Assembly (NCBI GenBank): GCA_027487515.1
Contig: JAIYDL010000003.1
Location: 1-64,000 of the forward strand
DNA from: Pseudomonadota bacterium
Lineage (GTDB): Bacteria; Bdellovibrionota; Bacteriovoracia; Bacteriovoracales; Bacteriovoracaceae
DNA: 64,000 nucleotides
Direction: 5' to 3'
The notes beneath the pieces were generated by a model. That model did not search any database, was not told where the DNA came from, and saw only the letters and a list, made by a program, of their open reading frames with translations. This document shows, in pieces, positions 52,545 to 62,870 of this stretch. Each line of letters starts with the position of its first letter. The stretch's first letter is position 1. Made by a program: the position numbers and the translations under genes.

Positions 52545-53425
52545 AGGGAAATTCCATTTTTCAAAAGTCTCTCTCTGAGGGTCGTTAGAAACCTATCACG
52601 GATCTCGGGGTCCTTGAGTGCAAAATCGACCGTGGCCTCAAGGTACCCATGGACGTTCCCGGTGTCGAAGCGCTCGCCTTCGAAGCGGTAAGCGAAAACC
52701 TCTCTCCGCTGGCACAGGACATTGATGGCATCCGTCAGTTGGTACTCATTGCCCGCGCCTCGAGGGATGGTCTTCAGCACCGAGAAGACTTCTGGGGGGA
52801 GAATGTAGCGCCCGGGTGTGGCGAGGTTCGTCGGAGCATCCTCGGGCTTCGGCTTTTCAACCATGCCGGTCATCCGAAGCGTCTTCTCATCGATGATCTC
52901 CCCTTTCACGATCCCGTACTTATCCGTCTCGGACTTGGGAACTTCCATGACCCCGATGACCGCGGCGCCAGTGCGCGCCTCGGAGACTTCCATCAACTGC
53001 TTGATGGCAGGGATGCGGTTACGGACAATATCGTCCCCGAGGAGAACCGCAAAGGGCTCATCTCCGATCACGTCTTTTGCGCAGAGGACCGCGTGGCCCA
53101 GGCCAAGCTGTTCTTTCTGACGGATGCTCGTCACCTCGACCATGCTGCCGATGCGCTTCACGAGTTCGAGTTCCTTGAACTTCTTATTCCGCTCGAGGAA
53201 GTGCTCCAGCTCGAGGTTCCGATCGAAGTAGTCCTCCACGGAAAACTTCCCCGCAGCAGTGACGAAGACGATCTGTTCGATCCCTGCGTTCACGGCTTCC
53301 TCGACGATGTAGTGGATCATGGGAACATTGATGATCGGGATGATCTCCTTTGCGATCTCTTTGGTCGCTGGCAAAAATCGGGTTCCCTTACCTGCGATCG
53401 GGACGATGGCCTTTCGGATTTTCAT
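52541..53425 (-). CDS. galU: UTP-glucose-1-phosphate uridylyltransferase
   Basis: GalU makes UDP-glucose for LPS and glycan synthesis. The 294-residue protein opens with IVPIAGKGTRFLPATK and has the LLGDDIVRN metal-binding region, EVPKSETDKYGIV and the conserved VEKPKPEDAP. Length and motifs fit the family. It leads a three-gene coupled run with a secreted protein and priA. Confidence 0.95.
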   Translation of the reverse strand: MKIRKAIVPIAGKGTRFLPATKEIAKEIIPIINVPMIHYIVEEAVNAGIEQIVFVTAAGKFSVEDYFDRNLELEHFLERNKKFKELELVKRIGSMVEVTSIRQKEQLGLGHAVLCAKDVIGDEPFAVLLGDDIVRNRIPAIKQLMEVSEARTGAAVIGVMEVPKSETDKYGIVKGEIIDEKTLRMTGMVEKPKPEDAPTNLATPGRYILPPEVFSVLKTIPRGAGNEYQLTDAINVLCQRREVFAYRFEGERFDTGNVHGYLEATVDFALKDPEIRDRFLTTLRERLLKNGISL

Positions 53426-53439
53426 AAATGTCCTTGTTT

Positions 53440-53458
53440 TAGAGAGATTAATTCTCTA
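53440..53458. promoter_or_regulatory. Palindrome between divergent genes
   Basis: TAGAGA and TCTCTA arms surround GATTAAT (core palindrome ATTAAT) within the 44-base gap between galU (minus) and an outer-membrane protein gene (plus). The site could be an operator serving both. Confidence 0.35.
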
Positions 53459-53469
53459 CATTTTTTCCT

Positions 53470-54366
53470 ATGAAGAAAATACTAATCATATCGATTCTGG
53501 TCCTCGTGGGCCAGCGCTCCTGGGCCCAGGTGCGGGAATTTCAAACAACGCGCCTAACCTCGACCGCCGGGGCCGGAGTCGCGAGCATCCTTTCTACCGA
53601 AGCTGCGATTTTAAATCCAGCCGCGTCTTCCTTCTTCCAGGGGTCGAGCTTTTCTCATCAATCTTACCGCACAACACTCCAGAGAAAGAACGGTGTTCGC
53701 GACACACTGCCGGATCGGTTCCCGGGAAGCAATCGTTCCCAAGGAACATTTGTCTCCGACCACTCTGGTCCAGTTAAGGGCGGCGCCGCATTCATCACAC
53801 AGGACGAAAATAACTTTGAGCGGCAACGAGCCGTGATGCACGCCTCCGCTCCCATGGGCGGATCCTCCTCTATGGGGTTAAGTTACAACTACATCCAAGA
53901 CAAGAGGCCATCCCGGTTTCGCGATCGCCACAAGACCCATCACCAAGCATCGATTGGTTTCACTCACATCGTTGACGAGGACACTATTTTAGGGCTTGTC
54001 ATCCTAGACCCAACACGCACGACTCCAGGGGAAGAGCGGGCCATCGCGGGGTTTCAGTACACTCTCGCTGACCGGTTTACTCTCGTTGGAGATGTCGGGG
54101 TTCGGTACACGAGACGGGCCTCAGAAGACTACCTCTGGCGCGGAGGCGTTCAGATGAACGTTTTCAGTGATTTTTTCCTTAAGGTAGGCCAGTCTTTCGA
54201 CAACATCACAAAGCTCAAAGGAACAGGCTGGGGTGTGAGTTGGATCGGCCCTCGGCTCGGAGTGGAGTTTGCTCAGCGTTATTCTGAACAGTTTGACTCA
54301 GGATACTACATCTACAAAGACGAGAGATTAATCGACACTTCTCTGTCGGCCATCATTAAGTTCTAA
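53470..54366 (+). CDS. Outer-membrane protein
   Basis: A 298-residue secreted protein with a signal peptide (cleavage about residue 20, SWAQ). The following TAGAGVASILSTEAAILNPAAS resembles the N-terminal helix/NPA motif of FadL/PorV-type barrels. Strand-rich sequence ends in IIKF with terminal Phe. A transport or secretion role is plausible; the substrate is unknown. Confidence 0.65.
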   Translation: MKKILIISILVLVGQRSWAQVREFQTTRLTSTAGAGVASILSTEAAILNPAASSFFQGSSFSHQSYRTTLQRKNGVRDTLPDRFPGSNRSQGTFVSDHSGPVKGGAAFITQDENNFERQRAVMHASAPMGGSSSMGLSYNYIQDKRPSRFRDRHKTHHQASIGFTHIVDEDTILGLVILDPTRTTPGEERAIAGFQYTLADRFTLVGDVGVRYTRRASEDYLWRGGVQMNVFSDFFLKVGQSFDNITKLKGTGWGVSWIGPRLGVEFAQRYSEQFDSGYYIYKDERLIDTSLSAIIKF

Positions 54367-54397
54367 GTTCTTAGGTCTTTAGTTCCGATATTTTTGC

Positions 54398-55117
54398 ATG
54401 GGAAAGTTTAAGACTGGTAGAGAGGCCCGCGAAGAGCGCGAGCACATGCTCATCCTGAAGCACAAATACGAGAACCGCATAACCATTGCGAAGTTCGGAA
54501 AAGAATCCCTGGACTTAAGAGACTACGCAAACGCTCTTGCAAAGTTCACAGAGTACTTGCAGATCATGGCGGAGATTAAAAAAACTGAAGGGTACTACAA
54601 TCTTAAACCAGGTCACTTTAACTCTAAGACTGAAGTGACTGAGATGCTGATGATCAGCCACATCTTCTTTGAGATGGCCCGGATCTATGACGCCATCCCA
54701 AAGTTCTCCGGAGATTCGCAGAAGTGTTTGGACCAATTCGTCCTCTTCTCCGCTAACCAGCCCTATCAAGTTGTAAACTCAGAAATGATTCGAAAATACC
54801 TGAAGAAGGCCGCGTTTAAGAACGCCGAGACCTTTCGTCATGCCCACGCGCAGATCTTCGTCCAATCGAAGAAGTGTTTCGTCGTGACTTTTTGCTACGG
54901 AGCAGAGCACCCGGTGACTCAGGATTACCGGGCCCTAAAAGACCTTCTCCTCGAAACCCGAGGAGGCCAGGAACTCGTTCGCCTGTACTACCTGTACTCA
55001 TCCACAGCGGTTGAGCGCTGGGAACATTCCACGGCCATGAAGCTCTCGCTGCGGTTCTTTCTCCGCCCAGTTTTACTTTTCGTGGCAAAAGTCGTCCTTC
55101 CGTTTATACTCAGATGA
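54398..55117 (+). CDS. Hypothetical protein upstream of lptG
   Basis: A 239-residue protein, mostly helical and basic (pairs such as KFTEYLQIMAEIKK), with a cysteine in KKCFVVTFCYG. It ends in a hydrophobic C-terminal segment (about 217-237) that may be a membrane anchor. It overlaps the lptG start by 4 bases, implying co-translation. I do not recognise it. Confidence 0.65.
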   Translation: MGKFKTGREAREEREHMLILKHKYENRITIAKFGKESLDLRDYANALAKFTEYLQIMAEIKKTEGYYNLKPGHFNSKTEVTEMLMISHIFFEMARIYDAIPKFSGDSQKCLDQFVLFSANQPYQVVNSEMIRKYLKKAAFKNAETFRHAHAQIFVQSKKCFVVTFCYGAEHPVTQDYRALKDLLLETRGGQELVRLYYLYSSTAVERWEHSTAMKLSLRFFLRPVLLFVAKVVLPFILR

Positions 55118-56211
55118 TGCTTCTACTCTCCCGGCTCATCGTGAAGGAATGGTTCAAAGGTCTTCTGGGAGCTGTCACCGTCCTATTCCTTCTCATCACG
55201 ACCGCCGATCTCATCAACGGTTTCCTTCAGGGGAAAGAGGCCGAGCGTGTGCTCCTCGAGTATGCCCTGAAGATGCCGGACCTCATGGGTAAAATGTTTC
55301 CCATCTGCTGTCTCGTGGCGTCGCTTTTCTCTCTCAATAAACTGAAGGGCCACGCCGAGCTCATCTCGATCCTGGCGGCCGGGTACTCCTACGGTAAGAT
55401 TTATTCTCTCATCGGCACCTGCGCACTCTCCGTGGTTGCGGTGCAGTTCGTAAACCTCGGATTCGCGGAGCCGTTCGCGAATAAAATCAAGCGCCAGGAG
55501 ATCCAGAAAAGCCGAAAGTCCGAAGGAAAGTACCTCACCCGGAGTTCCATCGAGGGTGGAAGATTCTGGTACAAGACGCGGGACTACTTCGCCTCGTTTG
55601 CGTACTTCGATCGGAAGACAAATTCCCTGCGCGATCTCGAAGTTTATTTCTTTTCCCCAGACTACAAAAGCGAGAAGCTCCTCCGAGCAGAGCGCGCGAC
55701 GTTCGCCCAGAAAGGCCTGTGGACATTGACCGGTGTGGCGGAGCTCACGTCCCTCGATAAATCTAGCTTTCCGATTCAGACCGAGGCCTCGGAGCGCTCC
55801 CTCCGCCTCAACGAAGACCCCGAGGATTTCGGGGAATTCGAAGCGGACCTGACGACCCTGAATTTTTTTAAACTCCGGCAGTTTGTGGGACGGCTGTCGA
55901 AGACCGGCATCAACCTTGCCGAATACGAGATCCTCCTCTTAAATAAACTGTTCCTGAGTCTTATCTGTCTCATCTTCGCTCTCGTTCCGGTCTCCACCAT
56001 CTTCAACCCAAATCGCCGCTCGGACTCGTTCGGGAAGAATGTCATTCTAACCTTGTTGGTTACGATCTTGTTCTGGATCCTTTACAGTTCGGCCCTGGCA
56101 CTTGGGAATTCTGGCTCCTTAAATCCATGGGTTGCCACGGGAATCGTACCCATTGGTTTTCTCTTATACGTGATCAAGACGTTCTGGAAAAACCGAAAGC
56201 TTGGCGCATAA
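55114..56211 (+). CDS. lptG: LptF/LptG-family LPS export permease
   Basis: An inner-membrane permease of the LPS transport machinery (YjgP/YjgQ family). The 365 residues have the classic layout: helices about 15-35 and 55-75, a helix near 100, a large periplasmic beta-jellyroll (about 130-250), then three C-terminal helices (about 270-360). The pattern KGHAELISILAAG near residue 75 is conserved in the family. LptF and LptG are hard to separate, so the symbol is provisional. Confidence 0.85.
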   Translation: MMLLLSRLIVKEWFKGLLGAVTVLFLLITTADLINGFLQGKEAERVLLEYALKMPDLMGKMFPICCLVASLFSLNKLKGHAELISILAAGYSYGKIYSLIGTCALSVVAVQFVNLGFAEPFANKIKRQEIQKSRKSEGKYLTRSSIEGGRFWYKTRDYFASFAYFDRKTNSLRDLEVYFFSPDYKSEKLLRAERATFAQKGLWTLTGVAELTSLDKSSFPIQTEASERSLRLNEDPEDFGEFEADLTTLNFFKLRQFVGRLSKTGINLAEYEILLLNKLFLSLICLIFALVPVSTIFNPNRRSDSFGKNVILTLLVTILFWILYSSALALGNSGSLNPWVATGIVPIGFLLYVIKTFWKNRKLGA

Positions 56212-56253
56212 TCTGGTCTCGTCGCCTCACCTTCCTTGTGCTATAAAAAACCC

Positions 56254-56826
56254 ATGAAATTTGAAAATTACAGGCCCGAGGGAGAGAAGCTCCCCATCTT
56301 TACCTACCCGGATCAGGTGCTGTCAGTCGTGGCCGCGCCCGTAACCGACTTCAACCGTGGTCTCGAACAGCTCGTCCGGAACATGCTTTTCACCATGTAC
56401 CATGCCCCGGGGATAGGGCTCGCCGCCCCCCAAGTCGGTGTCAGTCAAAGGATCTTTGTGCTCGACGTCGACTACGACCGTGAGGTGGTCACAAACGCCG
56501 AAGGCAGGGACGAGGTCCGGATGTCAAACTTCAATCCCATGGTGCTGATCAATCCGGTCATCTCTGGGACCTCCGGCACCACGACCTTCGAAGAGGGATG
56601 CCTCTCGGTCCCCGGGGTGTACGAAGAAGTTAAGCGGTACAAATCCATCCACGTGAAGTACCAAGACCTCACCGGCGCCGAGCTCGAGTTGACCGCCGAG
56701 GACCTGCTGGCCATCTGCATTCAACACGAGAACGACCACCTCGACGGGGTCGTGTTCATCGAGCGGTTAAGCAATCTCAAAAAAAATTTCTATAAGAAGA
56801 AGATCCTGAAAGAGAAGGGTCGATGA
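56254..56826 (+). CDS. def: Peptide deformylase
   Basis: It removes the N-formyl group from nascent proteins. The 190-residue protein has all three motifs: GIGLAAPQVG, EEGCLSVPG (metal Cys) and QHENDHLDG (metal His and catalytic Glu). The start is placed at the ATG at 56254; a TTG at 56236 would add six residues. TATAAA ends only 6 bases before the ATG, so the mRNA may be leaderless. The stop overlaps fmt. Confidence 0.95.
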   Translation: MKFENYRPEGEKLPIFTYPDQVLSVVAAPVTDFNRGLEQLVRNMLFTMYHAPGIGLAAPQVGVSQRIFVLDVDYDREVVTNAEGRDEVRMSNFNPMVLINPVISGTSGTTTFEEGCLSVPGVYEEVKRYKSIHVKYQDLTGAELELTAEDLLAICIQHENDHLDGVVFIERLSNLKKNFYKKKILKEKGR

Positions 56827-57755
56827 GAAAGTTCCGTGTCGCCTTTTGCGGGACCCCGGATTTTTCTGTTCCCACGCTCGAAGTCCTAAGCACTCACCCG
56901 CGCATTGACCTGCTCAAGGTCATCTCCATGCCGGACCGGCCGGCGGGCCGCGGGATGGAGCTTAAGTCCCCGGAGGTCATCGAGTTTGCGAAGGTAAAAA
57001 AAATTCCCTTCTTCCAGACTGCGAACATAAACCGTGAGCCGGAGATGGTCCGAGAACTCAAGGCCCTGGAGCTCGATTTCATCGTCGTCCTCGCGTTCGC
57101 ACAGTTCCTGGGCGAAGAGATCTTGAACCTCGCCAAGCAGGGCTGCTTTAACATCCACACTTCCATTCTTCCGAAGTATCGTGGAGCAGCTCCCATTCAA
57201 TACGCCCTCTTGCATGGGGATCACGAGACCGGAGTCTCGATCCAGAGAATGGTCAAGAAGATGGACGCGGGTGATCTCGGCCACTTTCAGACTGTGTCCA
57301 TCAGTGCCACCGAGACCGGTGGGCAACTGTTTACGCGCTTGAAGTTTCAAGCAGCGCTTTCGATGAACGACTTCATCCACAAGCTTCTGGCCAACGACGT
57401 CACCTACACCCCCCAGGATGAGGGGAAAGTCTCCTTCGCTCCGACCCTGAAGAAGGATGACGGTCAGCTCCTCTTCGCCCAGAAGTCAGTGGCACAGATT
57501 CTTAACCAGATCCGCGCCCTCGACCCATGGCCCGGGACTTACTGCTTTCTCAATGGCAAACGGCTCAAGGTCCTTTCGGCGGAAGTTTATCACACCAAGA
57601 TTCCTCCCGGGGTGGCCCAGAGTGATCTCGGTTCGTTAGTCGTCGGCTGCCGCGACGGAGCTCTCCGGCTGAGTGAAGTCCAGCTCGAGGGAAAAAAAGC
57701 CTGCAGTGACCGCGAGCTCTTGAATGGAATTAAGACAGATCTTACTTTGACCTAA
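56823..57755 (+). CDS. fmt: Methionyl-tRNA formyltransferase
   Basis: It formylates initiator Met-tRNA, providing the substrate of Def. The 310-residue protein has the catalytic region FNIHTSILPKYRGAAPIQ (Asn/His), KMDAGDL and the C-terminal tRNA-binding domain. It overlaps def by 4 bases in the classical def-fmt pair. Confidence 0.96.
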   Translation: MRKFRVAFCGTPDFSVPTLEVLSTHPRIDLLKVISMPDRPAGRGMELKSPEVIEFAKVKKIPFFQTANINREPEMVRELKALELDFIVVLAFAQFLGEEILNLAKQGCFNIHTSILPKYRGAAPIQYALLHGDHETGVSIQRMVKKMDAGDLGHFQTVSISATETGGQLFTRLKFQAALSMNDFIHKLLANDVTYTPQDEGKVSFAPTLKKDDGQLLFAQKSVAQILNQIRALDPWPGTYCFLNGKRLKVLSAEVYHTKIPPGVAQSDLGSLVVGCRDGALRLSEVQLEGKKACSDRELLNGIKTDLTLT

Positions 57756-57768
57756 ACCAAGGATTCGC

Positions 57769-58422
57769 ATGTCCGTCATCATCGCACCCAGTCTCCTCTC
57801 GGCCGATTTCCTAGAGCTCGGAACTGAGCTCGAACGGCTCAATCAGGTCGACGACCTCTGGCTTCACCTCGATGTCATGGATGGCCACTTCGTTCCCAAC
57901 CTCACCTTCGGAGCTCCGGTGCTCGCCAAACTTAAGGGCGCTTCGAAGCACAAGCTCGACGCTCACTTCATGGTCACAAACCCGGAAGCGTACGCCGACA
58001 GCTTCAAGGACCTTGGCCTTCACAACTTCACCTTCCACTGGGAAGCCGTTACCCATCAGGATCGGATGATCGCGCTGCTGAAGGAGCGCTACCCATCGGT
58101 CGGAATTTCACTCAACCCGGCGACCCCCCTCGCGGCCGTTCCGAACTACATCTGGGGCAAGGTAGACCTCGTGCTCCTCATGAGTGTCAATCCCGGCTTC
58201 GGAGGACAGAAATTCATTCCGGCCATCGTGGACAAAGTCATCGAGCTCGATCAGATCCGCCACAAGCACAACCTAGGTTTCTCCATCCAAGTTGACGGAG
58301 GCGTCACAGACGAAAATGCAGGCTACCTGATCCAAGCAGGGGCCAACAATCTGGTCGCAGGCTCGTACGTGTTTTCTGCGCCCAACAAAGACTACCAAAG
58401 CCGCATCAACAAAATTCGATAG
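57769..58422 (+). CDS. rpe: Ribulose-phosphate 3-epimerase
   Basis: It interconverts ribulose-5-phosphate and xylulose-5-phosphate. The 217-residue TIM barrel has APSLLSADFLELG, HLDVMDGHFVPN, and SVNPGFGGQKF near residue 140. It is 13 bases downstream of fmt and 10 upstream of hutH, so the three may share a transcript. Confidence 0.96.
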   Translation: MSVIIAPSLLSADFLELGTELERLNQVDDLWLHLDVMDGHFVPNLTFGAPVLAKLKGASKHKLDAHFMVTNPEAYADSFKDLGLHNFTFHWEAVTHQDRMIALLKERYPSVGISLNPATPLAAVPNYIWGKVDLVLLMSVNPGFGGQKFIPAIVDKVIELDQIRHKHNLGFSIQVDGGVTDENAGYLIQAGANNLVAGSYVFSAPNKDYQSRINKIR

Positions 58423-58432
58423 AGGTTCTCTC

Positions 58433-59980
58433 ATGACTACCGTCTTCCACTTGAAACTCACCGGGACCAATCTTTCGCTCGACGATCTTGCGCGCATTTC
58501 ACGCGCAGCTACGGGAACGGTAAAACTCGAAATCGATCCCCGGGCCTTAGAGAACATGCACAAGTCCCGCCGGGTGGTCCTCGACATCGTTAAGCAAGGA
58601 CGACCCGTCTACGGCATCAACACTGGGTTCGGCGCTCTGGCATCGAAGCAGATCGCCGTGGAAGACCTCGAACAGTTGCAGTACAACCTCATCCGCTCGC
58701 ATTGCACCGGCGTGGGCCGCCCCTTCTCCCGTGACATCACTCGCGGAATCATGCTCGCGCGCGCCAACTGCCTGATCCAGGGCTTTTCTGGAGTCACTCC
58801 AGAAACCATTCAGCTGCTCCTGGACTTCATCAACTTCGGACTCCACCCAGTCATTCCCGAGAAGGGGTCCGTCGGTGCTTCCGGAGATCTCGCACCTCTC
58901 TCCCACATCGCTCTTGCCCTCATCGGAGAAGGAGAAGTGGAGTATCAGGGAAGAATCCTCCCGTCGGCGGAAGCCATGGCACTGGTCGGAAAAGTTCCGG
59001 CCAAGCTTGGTCCCAAAGACGGTCTTGCCTTGATTAACGGAACCTCTGTCATGCTGGCGCTAGGTGCTCTCGCTCTCGTCGAGGCCAAGAAACTCGTTAA
59101 ACTCGCGGACATCATCGCCTGCCTCACCCTCGATGCCGTCCGTGGTACCGCCTCCGCATTCGACGAACGGATCTCTCGCCTCAAGCCTCAACCCGGTCAG
59201 GTTGACGTCTCGAAAAACCTCCGGACTCTCATCGCGGGCTCTGAGATCGTCGTGTCCCATAAAGAAGACGGAAAAGTTCAGGACCCCTACTCTCTCCGGT
59301 GTATTCCCCAGGTCCACGGGGCCTGTCGGCAGACCCTTCGACACTCAGAAGAAGTCCTCGGCATTGAGCTGAACTCCGTGACAGACAACCCTCTCGTCTT
59401 TGCAGACACCGGTGACGTCATCTCCGGGGGGAATTTCCATGGCGAGGCCCTCGCACTTACGATGGACTATCTGGCGATGGGACTTTCAGAAATCTGCAGC
59501 ATTGCGGAGAGGCGCGTAGAGAAGATGATGAATCCACACTTCTCCGATCTTCCCGCCTTCCTCACCCGTAACTCGGGGCTTAACTCGGGCCTCATGATCG
59601 CCCACGTGACCATGGCGGCCCTCGCCTCGGAGAACAAGTACCTGTGTCACCCGGCTTCCGTGGACTCAATCCCCACTTCGACGGACAAGGAAGATCACGT
59701 CTCGATGGGAGTCACGTCAGGACGAAAGCTCCACGAGGTCCTCGAGAATGTTCAGACGGGCCTTGCCATCGAACTCCTCTGCAACACCCAGGGCATCGAA
59801 TTCCTGAGGCCCCTTAAGTCCTCTGTCGCCTTAGAAAAAGTTGTGACACTCGTGAGAAAGCACGTCGCCCCTATTGGCGATGATCGGATATTTCATAAAG
59901 ATATCAAAGCGCTGACAACCCTCATTCAATCCGATGAACTGATCCGCGAAGTTGAGTCCGTCACTGGACCACTCGCATAA
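58433..59980 (+). CDS. hutH: Histidine ammonia-lyase
   Basis: It deaminates histidine to urocanate, the first step of histidine catabolism. The 515-residue length is typical. The Ala149-Ser150-Gly151 triad in GASGDLAPLSH forms the MIO cofactor. YGINTGFG and the tyrosine/arginine region are conserved. It starts the hutH-U-I set. Confidence 0.97.
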   Translation: MTTVFHLKLTGTNLSLDDLARISRAATGTVKLEIDPRALENMHKSRRVVLDIVKQGRPVYGINTGFGALASKQIAVEDLEQLQYNLIRSHCTGVGRPFSRDITRGIMLARANCLIQGFSGVTPETIQLLLDFINFGLHPVIPEKGSVGASGDLAPLSHIALALIGEGEVEYQGRILPSAEAMALVGKVPAKLGPKDGLALINGTSVMLALGALALVEAKKLVKLADIIACLTLDAVRGTASAFDERISRLKPQPGQVDVSKNLRTLIAGSEIVVSHKEDGKVQDPYSLRCIPQVHGACRQTLRHSEEVLGIELNSVTDNPLVFADTGDVISGGNFHGEALALTMDYLAMGLSEICSIAERRVEKMMNPHFSDLPAFLTRNSGLNSGLMIAHVTMAALASENKYLCHPASVDSIPTSTDKEDHVSMGVTSGRKLHEVLENVQTGLAIELLCNTQGIEFLRPLKSSVALEKVVTLVRKHVAPIGDDRIFHKDIKALTTLIQSDELIREVESVTGPLA

Positions 59981-59990
59981 GGAGTAGCAG

Positions 59991-61646
59991 ATGAACATTC
60001 CTCTTCCCCCAACTGGCGACAAGCTCACTTGCAAAGGTTGGCACCAAGAGGCCGCCCTTCGCTGCCTCTTGAATAATCTTCACCCGGATGTCGCCGAAGA
60101 CCGAGATAACCTCGTCGTCTACGGAGGCAATGGGCAGGCAGCTCGAAACCCCAAGGCCCTGGCGGATCTCATCCAGGCACTGACGAACCTTGAGAACGAT
60201 GAGACTTTGATCGTTCAATCCGGAAAGCCTGTGGCGGTGTTTCCAAGTAATCCTCAGGGCCCAAGAGTGCTGATTGCGAACTCGAACCTCGTGCCCAAGT
60301 GGGCGACCTGGGATCACTTCAACAAACTCAGCGACGAAGGGCTCATGATGTACGGCCAGATGACGGCCGGGTCTTGGATCTACATCGGGTCACAGGGGAT
60401 CATCCAAGGAACCTATGAGACCTTCATGTCCGCTGCTCGGAAGCACTTTGGAGAGCACGCCACGCTCAAGGGGAAATTGGTCCTCACCGGGGGTGTCGGA
60501 GGGATGGGTGGCGCTCAGCCCCTCGCCGTCAAAATGGCCGAAGGCGTCTGTCTTTGCTGTGACGTTGACCCTACCAGGATCGAGAAACGACTGAAGACCA
60601 AGTACCTTGACGTCCTCGCAAAATCATTCGACGAAGCTCTCGAGATTGCTCTCAGGGCCAAAAGCGCGGGTGAGGCCCTCACGATCGGGGTGATCGGGAA
60701 TGCCGTAGATTTTTTTGAATTCGTTCTGGATAAAGGTGTTGTTCCGGATCTCGTGACCGATCAGACCTCGGCCCATGATCCCCTCAACGGCTACTTCCCT
60801 GCGGGCATGAGCCTCGCGGAGGCAAACGACCTGAGAAAATCCGATCCGCAGAAGTATACGCAATATTCCTACGAGACCATGGGGCACCACGTGCGCATCA
60901 TGCTCGCGTTTAAAAAGAAGGGTTCTCACGTCTTCGATTACGGAAACAATCTTCGCGCCGGTGCCGAACGGGTCGGTGTCAAAGACGCCTTTTCGTTTCC
61001 GGGTTTTGTGCCCGCGTATATCAGGCCACTCTTCTGCGAAGGATCGGGCCCGTTCCGCTGGATCGCCCTCTCCGGAGATCCCGAGGATATCCGGGTCACG
61101 GATGAGGCATTAAAGTCGCTCTTCCCTGAAAATAAATCCATGATCAACTGGCTCGAAAAAGCCCAGAAGATGATTCAGTTCCAGGGCCTCCCCGCTCGGA
61201 TCTGCTGGTTAAAGTACGGTGACCGTGAGAAGGCCGCACTCCTCTTTAACAAATTGGTCCGAGAGAAAAAAGTTAAGGCCCCGATCGTGATCGGCCGCGA
61301 CCATCTGGACTGCGGATCGGTCGCGAGCCCGAACCGCGAAACTGAAGCCATGCTAGATGGGTCTGACGCCGTTTCAGACTGGCCTCTCCTGAACGCCATG
61401 ATCAACATCAACAACGGTGCGAGCTGGATCTCTCTCCACCACGGCGGCGGCGTCGGCATGGGCTTTTCTCAACACTCCGGTATGGTCATCGTCTGCGACG
61501 GGACTCAAGAAATGGATCAACGCCTGTCCCGGGTACTGAACTCCGACTCCGGAATGGGCATCGTCCGGCACGCAGACGCCGGCTACGAGATTGCCTTGAA
61601 CGTTGCCCGAAGTAAGGAAACGAAGATAAAGTTTCCCTCACTCTAA
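59991..61646 (+). CDS. hutU: Urocanate hydratase
   Basis: It converts urocanate to imidazolone propionate with tightly bound NAD. The 551-residue protein has [14 protein letters not shown] (about 168), the [12 protein letters not shown] region and the closing [15 protein letters not shown] motif of the family. A strong AGGAG precedes the ATG, 10 bases after hutH. Confidence 0.97.
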   Translation: MNIPLPPTGDKLTCKGWHQEAALRCLLNNLHPDVAEDRDNLVVYGGNGQAARNPKALADLIQALTNLENDETLIVQSGKPVAVFPSNPQGPRVLIANSNLVPKWATWDHFNKLSDEGLMMYGQMTAGSWIYIGSQGIIQGTYETFMSAARKHFGEHATLKGKLVLTGGVGGMGGAQPLAVKMAEGVCLCCDVDPTRIEKRLKTKYLDVLAKSFDEALEIALRAKSAGEALTIGVIGNAVDFFEFVLDKGVVPDLVTDQTSAHDPLNGYFPAGMSLAEANDLRKSDPQKYTQYSYETMGHHVRIMLAFKKKGSHVFDYGNNLRAGAERVGVKDAFSFPGFVPAYIRPLFCEGSGPFRWIALSGDPEDIRVTDEALKSLFPENKSMINWLEKAQKMIQFQGLPARICWLKYGDREKAALLFNKLVREKKVKAPIVIGRDHLDCGSVASPNRETEAMLDGSDAVSDWPLLNAMININNGASWISLHHGGGVGMGFSQHSGMVIVCDGTQEMDQRLSRVLNSDSGMGIVRHADAGYEIALNVARSKETKIKFPSL

Positions 61647-61655
61647 TGGGGCTTC

Positions 61656-62870
61656 ATGCTTAAGGCCTACACCGACCTCAATCAGATCGTCACGTTAAAG
61701 GGTGCCCATCAAAAGGATGGGCGCTCCCTATTACCGGCGGACCTCTCCATCGTCTCTAACGGGGCGATCGTCTTCGATGAGGTCAAGATCCTCTGGGTAG
61801 GAGAGACCGACCGCTTTCCGTCTCAGTACCGACCTCTCGCGCAGAGTTTAAAGGGCCACGTCCTGACACCGGAGCTCGTCGACTCGCACACCCACCTCGT
61901 CTTCAGAGGAGATCGGGCGCAGGAATATGCTGACCGCTTGAACGGAGTCTCCTATGAGCAGATCGCTCAACGTGGAGGGGGAATCCTCTACACTGCCCGG
62001 ATGACAAATGAAGCGTCCCCGGAAGAACTTTTTCGAGACGCCTGTGAGCGCCTGGAGCGGATCCATTCCTACGGAGTCGGTACCATTGAAATCAAATCGG
62101 GGTACGGACTTAACTTCGACCGAGAACTTGAGCTTTCACTTACAATCGATCGGCTAAAAAAGAAGTATCAGAACCGGATTCGCATCTTCAATACTTACCT
62201 CGCGGCCCACGACGTCCCTGCGAGCTTCTCTGATTCTACGGCCTACCTAAGATCGGTCGTTCTCCCTCTGTTAGAGAAACTTGCCCCCTCGGGCATCATC
62301 GATGCCGTCGACATCTTCCACGAGAAGAATTACTTCTCAACGGCGGACGTCCACCTCCTTTTCTCGCGCTCGCAGGAGCTCGGAATCCCGCGGAAGATTC
62401 ATGCGGACGAGCTCAACGATAACGGCGGCGCAGGCCTTGCGGCCGATCATGAAGCCTTGTCAGCGGACCACCTTCTAAAAATTTCTGAGGCCGGCATTAC
62501 GGCCCTGGCGGCATCCTCGACAGTGGCGACCCTGCTCCCGGGGACGGCGTTCTTTCTGGGGAAGCCCCTCGCACCGGCCAGAAAGCTTCTCGATGCCGGA
62601 GCAAGAGTTGCGATCGCTTCGGATTTTAATCCAGGGTCTTGCCACTGCGACAACCTCTTGCTGGTAGCCTCCCTGGCCGCGGCTCAGTTAAAGCTCAACC
62701 AGTCCGAGCTTTGGGCGTCGATCACTCTCAATGCGGCCGCAGCACTCGGGATGAAAAACCAAGGCGCACTCATCCCCGGCATGGCGCCGCGGTTTAGTTT
62801 GTTCCGCACCGACAGCGTTTCTCACGTTACCTACAACTGGGGCCGGAACCTCTCGGTCACTTTGCCTTGA
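61656..62870 (+). CDS. hutI: Imidazolonepropionase
   Basis: It hydrolyses imidazolone propionate to formiminoglutamate. This 404-residue amidohydrolase has metal ligands H78 and H80 (DSHTH), HADELNDNG and ASDFNPGSCH, with the family's GAxV-type C-terminus. It completes three of the four classical steps; no formiminoglutamate hydrolase gene lies in the window. The 3' end overlaps the convergent TlpA-like gene by 14 bases. Confidence 0.96.
   Translation: MLKAYTDLNQIVTLKGAHQKDGRSLLPADLSIVSNGAIVFDEVKILWVGETDRFPSQYRPLAQSLKGHVLTPELVDSHTHLVFRGDRAQEYADRLNGVSYEQIAQRGGGILYTARMTNEASPEELFRDACERLERIHSYGVGTIEIKSGYGLNFDRELELSLTIDRLKKKYQNRIRIFNTYLAAHDVPASFSDSTAYLRSVVLPLLEKLAPSGIIDAVDIFHEKNYFSTADVHLLFSRSQELGIPRKIHADELNDNGGAGLAADHEALSADHLLKISEAGITALAASSTVATLLPGTAFFLGKPLAPARKLLDAGARVAIASDFNPGSCHCDNLLLVASLAAAQLKLNQSELWASITLNAAAALGMKNQGALIPGMAPRFSLFRTDSVSHVTYNWGRNLSVTLP

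Noticed and set aside
56677..56760. HENDH in the deformylase read as another unusual HExxH enzyme
   Set aside because: It is the normal HExxH-type metal motif of peptide deformylase.
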